DNA from: Nocardia concava NBRC 100430
GTDB taxonomy: Bacteria; Actinomycetota; Actinomycetes; Mycobacteriales; Mycobacteriaceae
NCBI RefSeq assembly: GCF_000308815.1
Contig: NZ_BAFX01000203.1
Span: forward strand, 1 to 64,000
Direction of reading: 5' to 3'
Length of the DNA stretch: 64,000 bases
Below the pieces are notes generated by a model. It saw nothing but the letters and a program-made list of their open reading frames with translations. It ran no database searches and was not told where the DNA came from. A program made the position numbers and the translations under genes. Below are positions 24,509-32,389 of the stretch, piece by piece; position 1 is the first letter of the stretch, and each line of letters opens with the position of its first letter.

Positions 24509-26400
24509 GATTTCGGCAGCCGGGACAGGACGTCGGCGAGCAACTGCGCCGCCTTGTCGCACGAATCGCTCGTGCCCGTCCACCGGTTGAGGTTGAGCTC
24601 CACGACCTCCGCCTGGTTCCCGGTGGTCAGTCGCGCGATGTATTTCAGGTTGCAGTATTCGGTGTGCGTTTCGCTCTGATTGACGTACGCGGTCGCCGAG
24701 CCGATCGACCTCGTCTTGATCTCCTCGCCGCTGACGCTGATATCCGGCCGCAACTCCTCACTGAACCGGACGAGGAACGAGAAATCCGATCCTTCGACGA
24801 GGCACTGATCGACGGTGTCGGTGCGCCGGGCCGGATCACCCGCGAGGGTCCGGCTGAGGGTGGGATCGAGGAGCAAGCAGGGGTCCACGCGCAGGATCGA
24901 ATTCTGGGGCAAGTGTTTTCGAGGCGCGTACCGAGCCAGCTGCTCGACGACCGCGGTCAGGGAGGCTTCGGCTGCCGCGCACAGCTCGTCGTCGCTTCCG
25001 GTGCCCTGGACCCACATTTCCAATCCGTCCTGCTCGCTGTTCGGGAGGATCATGCCGCGCTCGCAGAGGTGGTCGGGCGGACGGTTGCTTTCGAGGATCG
25101 GCGCCCAGGCCACGGTCCGGCCCGTGGGAATCATGTGAGCGAGCACTTCTTTCGACGGCAGAGCTGCGAACAGCGTGAAGTTCTTCTTACCCTTGTCTTT
25201 GTCGGTGTAGTCGGTCTCGCAACCGTTGGTACCGAACGTCTCCAGATCACTGCTGCGGGTGCCGAAGGTGTCGCGCAGCGCTCGGTCCATCAGGGCGCAG
25301 CCATCCAGCTCGCGTAGTTCCGCGGGAGTGACCGTGAGCGAGGGGTCCGCCATGGGCACCGCGTGCCCCGGGGACCGCGCCCAATGCCCCACTCCGACAG
25401 CGAATGTGGACAGGGCCAGCACGGCGACCGTCGCGACGGCCAACCACCTGATGCGGTCGCGGCGGCGAATGCGCAGGCGCTCCAGTTCATCTCGGTAGCT
25501 CGCCTCGCGCTCGGCGGTCTGGGCCCACCAGTCCGAGTCGGCGCGGTGCGCCGCGATAGTGGCCCGCACCGGTTCGGGCCACACCGGCTCGGCGGGCAGG
25601 TGCGCGGCCGCATCGAGCAGCTGCTGCGCGGTCGGTCGCCGCGCGGGATCCCGTGCCAGACAGGCGTTCACGAGCTCGCGCAGCGACGGCGGGACCCCTT
25701 GCGTATCCGGGGGCGAGTGCATGACGTGGTAGAGCACCTGCGGCGTCGAGTTCCCCGGGAACGGGCTCGTGCCGGAGGCCGCCAGGGTCAGGATCGCGCC
25801 GGCGGAGAACAGGTCGGCAGCGGGGGTGGCCGCCGCGCCCTCGGCCTGCTCGGGTGCCATGTACGCGGGTGAACCGATGGCCCCACCGGTGGCGGTGAGC
25901 TGCGGATCATCACTCTCGAGAGCGCGGACGATACCGAAGTCGATGACGCGCGGGCCATCCTCGGTCAGCAGCACATTGCCCGGATTCAGATCCCGGTGTA
26001 CCAGCCCCGCCCGGTGGATCTCCACCAGCGCTGCGGCGAGCCCGGTGGCCAGCAGCCGCAGCCCGCCCAGATGCATTGGCCCGCACCGCTCGACCACCGC
26101 GCGCAGATCCGGCGCGGCCACGTACTCGGTGGCCAACCACGGGCTTTCCGATCCGGTATCGCTGTCGACGACGGCGGCGGTGTACGCGCCGGTGAGCTGC
26201 CTCCCGGCCTCGACCTCGCGGCGGAAACGCAGCCGGAACCCCGGGTCATCGGCCAGATGCTGGTGAATGTGCTTGACGGCCACCAGCTTTCCGGTCGGCG
26301 CCCGGCCGAGCAGGACCCGACCCATGCCGCCCCGGCCGATGACGGCGATCATGCGGTTGCGTCCGAGCCAGCGGGGATCGCGCGGCGTCAGGGGTTTCAT
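24505..26400 (-). CDS. Membrane Ser/Thr kinase-like protein with altered catalytic loop
   Basis: 631 residues with the same plan as the next gene: kinase domain (about 13-265), one membrane helix (about 319-340), then an extracellular part of 290 residues with cysteines. The glycine loop GRGGMGRV, Lys43, Glu63 and DFG (154-156) are present. The catalytic loop reads HRDLNPGN (135-142), so the Lys two residues after the catalytic Asp is Asn. That change may lower or abolish activity, or the protein may act as a regulator of the second kinase. It lies 8 bases after the lipoprotein gene and overlaps the second kinase by 4. Confidence 0.9.
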   Translation of the reverse strand: MKPLTPRDPRWLGRNRMIAVIGRGGMGRVLLGRAPTGKLVAVKHIHQHLADDPGFRLRFRREVEAGRQLTGAYTAAVVDSDTGSESPWLATEYVAAPDLRAVVERCGPMHLGGLRLLATGLAAALVEIHRAGLVHRDLNPGNVLLTEDGPRVIDFGIVRALESDDPQLTATGGAIGSPAYMAPEQAEGAAATPAADLFSAGAILTLAASGTSPFPGNSTPQVLYHVMHSPPDTQGVPPSLRELVNACLARDPARRPTAQQLLDAAAHLPAEPVWPEPVRATIAAHRADSDWWAQTAEREASYRDELERLRIRRRDRIRWLAVATVAVLALSTFAVGVGHWARSPGHAVPMADPSLTVTPAELRELDGCALMDRALRDTFGTRSSDLETFGTNGCETDYTDKDKGKKNFTLFAALPSKEVLAHMIPTGRTVAWAPILESNRPPDHLCERGMILPNSEQDGLEMWVQGTGSDDELCAAAEASLTAVVEQLARYAPRKHLPQNSILRVDPCLLLDPTLSRTLAGDPARRTDTVDQCLVEGSDFSFLVRFSEELRPDISVSGEEIKTRSIGSATAYVNQSETHTEYCNLKYIARLTTGNQAEVVELNLNRWTGTSDSCDKAAQLLADVLSRLPKS

Positions 26401-26407
26401 GCCGTCC

Positions 26408-27589
26408 TCATTTCGGATCAGCCATGACCGCGTACTGCGCGGCTGCCAACTGCCGCACCTCGGTGCCGGTATTGCCGTACACCACGGCCACGAGGGCGTC
26501 GCGGACGACGAGGCAGCGGTAGCGGCGCGGTTCGGTGACGAGCGGGTCCGGCGCGGTCGCCTGCGAGCACGTGATGCCGGACCGTCCGGTCACACCCGGA
26601 AGGGACCGATAACGCGAGGCGCTGTCCCGATCGGTGAGCCAGCGGGCCAGTTCCGTCGCGGACGCTGGGTCGCGCGCCCGGAACAGGTGCTTGTTGTAGG
26701 ACACCGCGATCGCGGTGACCCCGCGCTCGTCGTATTCGGCCGTGTCGGCGGCGGGGCTGGTCGACAGCACAGCGTAGGCGCGGGGGCCGTAGACGGCGAA
26801 TTTCGTGGCGTCGGGCTGATATTCGCCGGTCTTGACCAGTCGCGGCAACAGGTTGTCCGGGTCCAGCGAGAGTCTCGCCAGGTCCGGCAGCCGCGTCGCG
26901 GTGAACGAGGCGAGCGCGATCTGCTGCTGCCCGAACGCGCGTGCCACTCGGTCGGTGAGCTCGCCCAGATCCGGGTCGGGCCGTTCGGCCACCACCCGGA
27001 TGACGAGCGTCTTCCAAGCCAGCCAACTGCTCAGCATGGGCACGCCGGGCCGCCAGTGGCTCAGCGACCCGGGCACGGAATCGATTGCCACCGGGGCATT
27101 GTCGGTCTTGTCGGCGAAGTCGGCGTGCTCCAGGTCGGCAGCGGCGACGATCGCGGTCTGCTCATCGGGAAAGGCGAACACCTCCACAGACAGCGACTTC
27201 CCCGGGGTGTTCTTGTCCAGATACGCCCTGTTCGCCGCGCGGGTCTCGAAGCCGCCGAGCAGGGTGTAATGCCCGAGCACCGTCTTCTGCGGGCTGATCT
27301 GCGAATCCGCCAGGCCTTGAAAATCGAGGAGCACACCGCCGCCGCGACCGGCCGACAGCTCCGGGTCGACACTCGTAGGCGAGACCATGTGCTCGCCCAG
27401 CCGCAGCGATTCCACCAGAATCCCGCGCGCCGCACTCGGTGCCCGGTCGTAGTCACCGTCCACCCGCCGCGCGGGATAGGGACCGTAATCCTGTGTCTCA
27501 CCAGGGCTTTCGCCGCATCCAGCCGAGACCGCGACCAGTATTACCAAACCCATTGCGGCCATGGACGATCGACGGCACCGTGCACGCAT
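26408..27589 (-). CDS. Secreted lipoprotein, DUF7373-like
   Basis: 393 residues with a lipoprotein signal (about 1-25; lipobox V-S-A-G-C near 21-25). The mature part appears to be two similar alpha/beta halves of about 180 residues and resembles the large Nocardia lipoprotein family now called DUF7373; no function is known. It is the first gene of the operon with two membrane kinases whose sensor domains face the same compartment. A role as ligand-binding partner or substrate delivery protein for the sensors is possible but unproven. Confidence 0.82.
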   Translation of the reverse strand: MRARCRRSSMAAMGLVILVAVSAGCGESPGETQDYGPYPARRVDGDYDRAPSAARGILVESLRLGEHMVSPTSVDPELSAGRGGGVLLDFQGLADSQISPQKTVLGHYTLLGGFETRAANRAYLDKNTPGKSLSVEVFAFPDEQTAIVAAADLEHADFADKTDNAPVAIDSVPGSLSHWRPGVPMLSSWLAWKTLVIRVVAERPDPDLGELTDRVARAFGQQQIALASFTATRLPDLARLSLDPDNLLPRLVKTGEYQPDATKFAVYGPRAYAVLSTSPAADTAEYDERGVTAIAVSYNKHLFRARDPASATELARWLTDRDSASRYRSLPGVTGRSGITCSQATAPDPLVTEPRRYRCLVVRDALVAVVYGNTGTEVRQLAAAQYAVMADPK

Positions 27590-27689
27590 GCGTCACTCCC
27601 CCAACCCGAAACTCCCCTTCGGGCCACGAGATTACTGAACACCCGCCCACCGCGCCACGGATATCGGCGCGGACTTCGAGCGCCACCCG

Positions 27690-27866
27690 CTACTCGAGGC
27701 TGTCGGTTTCCTCGAGGAAGATGCGCAGGCCCTCGCCGATCTTGCCCGCCGCGTTCTCGAGCTGTTCGGGCGAGAGGACCTTGCCGAAGGAGGCGGCCTT
27801 CAGGAGTTGGCGCTGGACCTCTTTGAGGTTCATCGTCGCCCAGTCGCGGCGGGAGAGTTCCGGCAT
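27690..27866 (-). CDS. Small conserved-looking protein behind a LexA-type box
   Basis: A 58-residue frame from ATG 27866. Nearly all codons end in G or C, as in real genes of this genome, which argues strongly for coding. The protein is charged and helical (LKEVQRQLLKAASFGKVLSP then a Glu-rich tail) with no membrane segment or cysteine. I do not recognise the family. An in-frame ATG at 27833 would give a shorter 47-residue form. It sits alone between the kinase operon and a divergent ECF sigma gene, with an SOS-box-like sequence 22 bases before the ATG. Confidence 0.68.
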   Translation of the reverse strand: MPELSRRDWATMNLKEVQRQLLKAASFGKVLSPEQLENAAGKIGEGLRIFLEETDSLE

Positions 27867-27887
27867 GGGGCGGTACGATACCTCGAG

Positions 27888-27903
27888 TAGAACGTTTGTT
27901 CGA
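27888..27903. promoter_or_regulatory. LexA/SOS-box-like palindrome
   Basis: On the minus strand the sequence is TCGAAC-aaac-GTTCTA. It matches the actinobacterial SOS box TCGAAC-N4-GTTCGA at 11 of 12 defined positions. It lies 22 bases before the 58-residue gene and just 1 base from the ECF41 promoter of the divergent sigma gene, so it could affect both. Confidence 0.5.
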
Positions 27904-27904
27904 G

Positions 27905-27931
27905 TGTCACAGGATGGGTGGTTGTGGTGTC
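27905..27931 (+). promoter_or_regulatory. ECF41-type promoter of the first ECF sigma gene
   Basis: TGTCACA (27905-27911), 16 bases, TGTC (27928-27931). The published ECF41 consensus is TGTCACA-N16-CGTC, so only one base differs. The same arrangement occurs before the second ECF41 gene in this window. Autoregulation is usual in this group. Confidence 0.75.
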
Positions 27932-27968
27932 TAGTGGTGACATGCCCGAGAAGGAGATGGGAGCACCC

Positions 27969-28850
27969 ATGACCACGGCCGCTACCGAAGCGTTCGTCAC
28001 GCACCGGAATCTGCTGTTCACCGTTGCCTACGAGATGCTGGGGTCGGCGGCGGACGCCGAGGACGTGCTGCAGGAGACGTGGCTGAAGTGGACGGGGGTC
28101 GATCTGGACACGGTGATCGATCAGCGGGCGTATCTGGTGCGGATCACCACGCGGCAGGCGCTGGGGCGGTTGCGGACGCTGGGGCGGCGCAAGGAGTCGT
28201 ATGTGGGGCCGTGGCTGCCCGAGCCGTTGCTGACCGCGCCGGATGTGGCCGAGGATGTCGAACTGGCCGAGAGCGTTTCGATGGCCATGCTGCTGGTGAT
28301 GGAGACGCTGACGCCGACCGAGCGGGCGGTGTTCGTGCTGCGCGAGGTCTTCGATCTGCCCTATGACGAGATCGCCGAGGCGGTGGACAAGACCCTGGCG
28401 GCGGTGCGGCAGATCGCGCACCGGGCGCGCTCGCATGTGGCGGCGCGGCGGCCGCGGGGTGCGGTGTCGGCGGCCGAATCGCGCGAGGTGCTCGACGCGT
28501 TCCAGCGCGCGGTCGAGACCGGGGACCTGCAGACGCTGCTGGATCTGCTCGCACCCGATGTGGTGGCGCTCGGCGACGGCGGCGGGATCCGGTCGGCGCT
28601 GCCGCAGCCGATCATCGGCGCGAACAAGGTGGCGCGGCTGTTCACCAAGGGCTGGTCGACGCTCGGCCCGGACGTGTCGTTCGAGACCTCGATGGTCAAC
28701 GGGCATCCGGCGCTGCTCATCCGGCGGCTCGGCGAGATCGACACCGTGCTGGCGCTGCGCATCGACGACGGGCTCATCACCGGGCTGTACTCGGTGCGCA
28801 ATCCGGAGAAGCACACGCACATGGAGCAGGTGACCGCGCTCAGCCGGTGA
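27969..28850 (+). CDS. ECF41-group RNA polymerase sigma factor (SigJ-like)
   Basis: 293 residues: sigma2 (about 8-75), linker with the ECF41 mark YVGPWLPEP (about 75-83), sigma4 (about 110-165) and a C-terminal SnoaL-like domain (about 180-290) holding a D-G-G-G motif and a NPEK end motif where NPDKL is typical. In ECF41 proteins the extension controls activity in place of a separate anti-sigma factor. I chose ATG 27969 with GGGAG upstream because it aligns with the N-terminus of the paralogue at 51142; ATG 27942 would be nearly leaderless. The neighbouring SDR gene could be its target, but I find no ECF41 promoter there. Confidence 0.9.
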   Translation: MTTAATEAFVTHRNLLFTVAYEMLGSAADAEDVLQETWLKWTGVDLDTVIDQRAYLVRITTRQALGRLRTLGRRKESYVGPWLPEPLLTAPDVAEDVELAESVSMAMLLVMETLTPTERAVFVLREVFDLPYDEIAEAVDKTLAAVRQIAHRARSHVAARRPRGAVSAAESREVLDAFQRAVETGDLQTLLDLLAPDVVALGDGGGIRSALPQPIIGANKVARLFTKGWSTLGPDVSFETSMVNGHPALLIRRLGEIDTVLALRIDDGLITGLYSVRNPEKHTHMEQVTALSR

Positions 28851-28858
28851 GCGCGGTC
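28832..28858. terminator. Bidirectional hairpin between sigma factor and SDR genes
   Basis: GACCGCGCTCA (28832-28842) and TGAGCGCGGTC (28848-28858) form a perfect 11-base stem with a 5-base loop. The stop codon of the sigma gene lies in the second arm. There is no T tract, as is common for actinobacterial terminators. It separates two convergent genes. Confidence 0.65.
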
Positions 28859-28874
28859 GGCCTGAACCAGGCGC

Positions 28875-29627
28875 TCAGCCGCGTCCGATGTAGGGCATGC
28901 CGTTGGCCATCACGGTCTGGAACGGGACATTGACGTCCAACGGCAGCTCGACCTGCTGGGCCACCACCCGCGCCACGGTCGCGGCGTCGATGGTGGGTTC
29001 GGGCCGGATGCTGCCGTCGGCCTGCAGCGAGCCCGACGCGATGCCCGCGGTGAGTTCGGTTGCGGCATTGCCGATATCGATCTGCCCCGCCGCGATATTG
29101 TGCGCGCGACCCTCCAGGGCGAGGGCCTTGGTGAGCCCGGTGATGCCGTGCTTGCTCGCCGTATAGCCGACCGCGTGCGGGCGCGGGGTGTGCGCGGAGA
29201 TGGATCCGTTGTTGATGATCCGCCCGCCCTTCGGGTCCTGATTCTTCATCAACCGGAACGCCGCCTGCGCGCACAGGAACGAACCGGTCAGATTGACGTC
29301 GACGACCTGCTTCCACTCGTCCACCGACACCTCGTCGATGGGCTTGGTGGGCCCGAACATTCCGGCATTGTTCACCAGCACATCCAGCCGCCCCCACCGC
29401 TCCACGATGTGCGCGAATAGATCGACCACGGCTGCGGGATCGGTGACATCGGCCGGGAACGCCTCCGCCGCACCGGGTCCGGGCGCACTCGCCACCGACT
29501 CCTCCAGCGTCGCGGCGGTCCGCCCGACCGCGACGACCTGATGCCCGGCCGCGGTCAGCGCATGGGTGAAGGCCCGGCCCAGCCCGGATCCGGCTCCGGT
29601 CACGAGAACGATCTTGGAAGTGGTCAC
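28875..29627 (-). CDS. Short-chain dehydrogenase/reductase (SDR)
   Basis: 250 residues of the classical SDR fold: NAD(P)-binding T-G-A-G-S-G-L-G near 10-17, NNAG near 95, active Ser in I-N-N-G-S-I-S and Tyr/Lys in Y-T-A-S-K near 158-162. Substrate unknown. The start is GTG 29627. Adjacent to an ECF41 sigma gene, which often controls an oxidoreductase, but the promoter region of this gene shows no ECF41 motif. Divergent from the DinB/MDMPI-like gene across 55 bases. Confidence 0.9.
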   Translation of the reverse strand: MTTSKIVLVTGAGSGLGRAFTHALTAAGHQVVAVGRTAATLEESVASAPGPGAAEAFPADVTDPAAVVDLFAHIVERWGRLDVLVNNAGMFGPTKPIDEVSVDEWKQVVDVNLTGSFLCAQAAFRLMKNQDPKGGRIINNGSISAHTPRPHAVGYTASKHGITGLTKALALEGRAHNIAAGQIDIGNAATELTAGIASGSLQADGSIRPEPTIDAATVARVVAQQVELPLDVNVPFQTVMANGMPYIGRG

Positions 29628-29682
29628 GGCTCCGAGCGTAGGCACCATAATGGAGTCACCGACGACCGCACCGGGGTTTCGC

Positions 29683-30291
29683 ATGGACATCGCAGTGCTG
29701 GAGCAGGTTTGGCAGGCATGGGCCCGACGGGTGCCCGCATTGACCGAGGACGAGTGGGCGGCGCCGACCCGGCTCCCCGGATGGTCGGTGCGGGACCTGC
29801 TCGCGCACGTGGCGCCGGGTCCGTCGGTGCTGGACCACCTGCGCGGCCCACACGTGGCCGAACCCCTGGTAGTCGACGGTCCGGACATGCTGCGGCGGTT
29901 CAATCTTCCCGGCGGCGCGGCGCACACCATGGCCGCCGATGTCGCCGAGCGGGCGCGGCAGGAGGCGGTGGCCGGGCCCGCGACCGTGATCGACTACTTC
30001 CTGACCAACGGTCCGGTCATGCTCGCCCTGCTGTCGGAGGCCGAGCCCGCGGCCGGTATCGCGCATCCGGTGCTGGGCAGCGTCAGCTTCCGGGCGCTGG
30101 CCGAGGTCGGCGTCGTCGAGGCGACCGTGCATCTGCTGGACCTGATCGCGGCGATCGGCGGGCCGCCCCCACCCGAGGCCGCCCTGCGCCGCAGCGTGGA
30201 AATCCTTGCCGCCGTGCCGCCGTCGACGGCATTCATCGAGGCGGTCACGGGCCGCGGGCCCGCCGAGGCGGTGGTGCCGATCCTGCGATAG
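29683..30291 (+). CDS. DinB/maleylpyruvate isomerase-like protein
   Basis: 202 residues of the DinB/MDMPI fold; the N-terminal W-A-A-P-T-R-L-P-G-W-S-V-R-D-L-L-A-H-V segment (about 25-43) is the family signature with the first metal His. The later E-A-T-V-H-L-L-D-L (about 146-154) supplies the second His. Probable mycothiol- or thiol-linked enzyme of unknown substrate. I chose ATG 29683; an in-frame ATG at 29650 would add 11 residues. Confidence 0.8.
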   Translation: MDIAVLEQVWQAWARRVPALTEDEWAAPTRLPGWSVRDLLAHVAPGPSVLDHLRGPHVAEPLVVDGPDMLRRFNLPGGAAHTMAADVAERARQEAVAGPATVIDYFLTNGPVMLALLSEAEPAAGIAHPVLGSVSFRALAEVGVVEATVHLLDLIAAIGGPPPPEAALRRSVEILAAVPPSTAFIEAVTGRGPAEAVVPILR

Positions 30292-30474
30292 GCGGGTCGG
30301 CGCAGGTCGGGTGAAACAGAATGGGTGCCGGCAGCGAATATCCGGGCACGTGGGGCGGCAGTGCGGCCGAGCACGGGAGAGTAGCCGTTCGATAGCCGGA
30401 ATGCGTTGCGGCCCAATTGGATCGAACCGCGTGATGGTGCCGGCTCTGCTAATCTCTGGCAGAGGCGTTCGGCG

Positions 30475-30490
30475 TTGAACGAAAGTTCGT
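30475..30490. promoter_or_regulatory. Palindrome and 11-bp repeat before the cslA-like gene
   Basis: TTGAAC-gaaa-GTTCGT is an inverted repeat (GAAC/GTTC core) that matches the SOS box at 10 of 12 positions, a level expected by chance in 64 kb. Its last 11 bases, CGAAAGTTCGT, recur exactly 100 bases downstream (30580-30590). It could be a regulator site; the owner is unknown. Confidence 0.3.
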
Positions 30491-30520
30491 GTGGGGCCCG
30501 CTTCAGCAGGGGGGGATACG

Positions 30521-32389
30521 TTGCTGTCCGTGGTTTTTTCGGGTGTCTACGGTCCGCGTCGGACCGAATCGAACGATACCGAAAGTTCGTACAGTGCACA
30601 GGATTTGGAAGCGTCGCGCAGGGTCAAGGCGACCGTCACCGGGGAGGTGCTCGACGGGGTCGGCGATGTGGTGTCGTTCCGTCATCTGGAGGGCAGACGC
30701 CGGCGGCTGCTGACGGTCGCGCTCTCGCTGGTCTCGACCGGACTGGGCGGTGGGTATGTGCTGTGGCTGGTCGACAACGGCCTCGGCGCGACCGACAAGT
30801 ACGAGCAGTTCGGGGCCATCGCCATCATCATGGTGACGCTGGTGGTCACCGTGGAGGTGATCAGATTCGCGCTGGTGCTGGCGATGTCGCTGACGACGGC
30901 GCTGGCGCGCAAACCGGTGCCCATCCGGGCCCGCCCGGGCTTGAACGTGGCGCTGCTCATCACCTTCGTGCCGCGCAGCGAGGACATCGCGGTGCTGGAG
31001 CGAACCCTGCTGGCGGCCAAGGATATTCGCCATCGCCATCCGGGAGTTTTCGATGTGTTCGTGCTGGACGAGGGGGATCCCGACCACCCCGGCAAGGTGC
31101 GCGAGCTGGTGGCCGCGGTCGATCGCCGCCTCGGCAATCGGGTGCGGTATCTGACCCGCGGCGGCCGCGCCGAATACCATCAGCGCAAGGGCCCGTTCGA
31201 AACTCGCACCAAATTCGGCAATATCAATGCCGGGCTGGACATGATCCGCACCGATCCGGATCTGCCCCGCTATGACGTGGTCATGGGCATCGATCCCGAT
31301 CACAAGCCGATGGCCGAATTCGGGGAGCGGATGCTCGGCTATTTCAACGATCCCGATGTCGCGTATGTCGCGGGGCCGCAGGCGTATGCGAATGCCGAGG
31401 AGAATGTGGTGGCGAAACTGGCCGAGAGCCAGCAGTTCGTCTTCCACAGCCTGATCCAGACCGCCGCCAATGCCCACGGCGCGCCCATGCTGGTGGGTAC
31501 CAGTTATGCGGTGCGGATGAGCGTGCTGAGCGAGATCGGCGGTATCCAGCCGTCCATTACCGAGGATATGGCGACCAGTTTCGCCATTCTGCCGCAGCGC
31601 AATCCGGAGACCGGGCGGCATTGGAAGGGCGTGTACACCCCGGATCTGCTGGCTCACGGTGAAGGGCCCGCTTCGTGGGGTGATTTCTACAAGCAGCAGA
31701 ATCGCTGGGCGCGCGGCGCGATCGAGCATATGCTGTTCGGTCCGTTCGTCATTCAGATGCTGCGCATGTGGCGGACCCCCGCGCGGATCGCGCATTACCT
31801 GCTGCTGATGGCGTTCTATCCGGTGATGGGGGCGGTGTGGCTGCTGGGTGCGGCGAATGTGGCCATCTTCAGCTGGTTCGGTGTCAGTGGCGCGGTGGTG
31901 TCGCCGGACAGCTGGTTCCTGTTCTACGGCTGGGCGTCGGTCAGCCAGATGATGTTGTACACGTGGGTGCGCCGCCACAATGTGAGTCCCTACGAGACGA
32001 GTAATTCGTGGGGCGTCTACGGCATGTTCATGAGCGTCATCACCGCGCCGGTGTATGCGAATTCACTGATCAAATGCCTGCTGCGGCGGCCGGTCGGATT
32101 CGATGTGACGCCCAAGGGGTCCAAGAGCACCGGTGACGGCTGGTTCACCTTCCGGCTCAATCTGATGTGGCTGGTGTTCTACATCGCCGTCGCCGTGCTC
32201 ACCACCATGCGCGGCTGGGCGGCCGCGGCCACCCTCATGTGGCCGGTGTTCGGGGCACTGATCTCGGCCGCGCCGATTCTGGTGTGGCGGCTCAACCCGT
32301 TGTTCGTGGCCTGGAGTGCGCGCCGGAAGACCAAGCCCGCCACCGAATTCGAGCTCGTCGAAGTCCGGGAGGAGGAGCGGGCGTGCTGA
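30521..32389 (+). CDS. cslA: CslA-like processive beta-glycosyltransferase (GT2)
   Basis: About 622 residues. Two N-terminal helices (about 62-85 and 97-122) precede a cytoplasmic GT2 domain with DEGD (183-186), DPDH (258-261), TED (347-349) and QQNRW (392-396), the D, DxD, TED, QxxRW set of cellulose-synthase-like enzymes; several helices follow. It would make and export a beta-glucan. The gene overlaps a GlxA-like copper oxidase gene, the same pair as Streptomyces cslA-glxA, whose product works at hyphal tips. I chose TTG 30521 because GGGGGG precedes it; GTG 30491 is the alternative. Symbol by similarity and context. Confidence 0.85.
   Translation: MLSVVFSGVYGPRRTESNDTESSYSAQDLEASRRVKATVTGEVLDGVGDVVSFRHLEGRRRRLLTVALSLVSTGLGGGYVLWLVDNGLGATDKYEQFGAIAIIMVTLVVTVEVIRFALVLAMSLTTALARKPVPIRARPGLNVALLITFVPRSEDIAVLERTLLAAKDIRHRHPGVFDVFVLDEGDPDHPGKVRELVAAVDRRLGNRVRYLTRGGRAEYHQRKGPFETRTKFGNINAGLDMIRTDPDLPRYDVVMGIDPDHKPMAEFGERMLGYFNDPDVAYVAGPQAYANAEENVVAKLAESQQFVFHSLIQTAANAHGAPMLVGTSYAVRMSVLSEIGGIQPSITEDMATSFAILPQRNPETGRHWKGVYTPDLLAHGEGPASWGDFYKQQNRWARGAIEHMLFGPFVIQMLRMWRTPARIAHYLLLMAFYPVMGAVWLLGAANVAIFSWFGVSGAVVSPDSWFLFYGWASVSQMMLYTWVRRHNVSPYETSNSWGVYGMFMSVITAPVYANSLIKCLLRRPVGFDVTPKGSKSTGDGWFTFRLNLMWLVFYIAVAVLTTMRGWAAAATLMWPVFGALISAAPILVWRLNPLFVAWSARRKTKPATEFELVEVREEERAC

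Noticed and set aside
28875..29627. SDR gene as ECF41 target
   Set aside because: No TGTCACA-N16-[CT]GTC or close variant in the 55-base divergent gap or just beyond it.
30475..30490. LexA box before cslA
   Set aside because: Two mismatches of 12; several such sites are expected by chance in 64 kb, so I kept it only as a generic palindrome.
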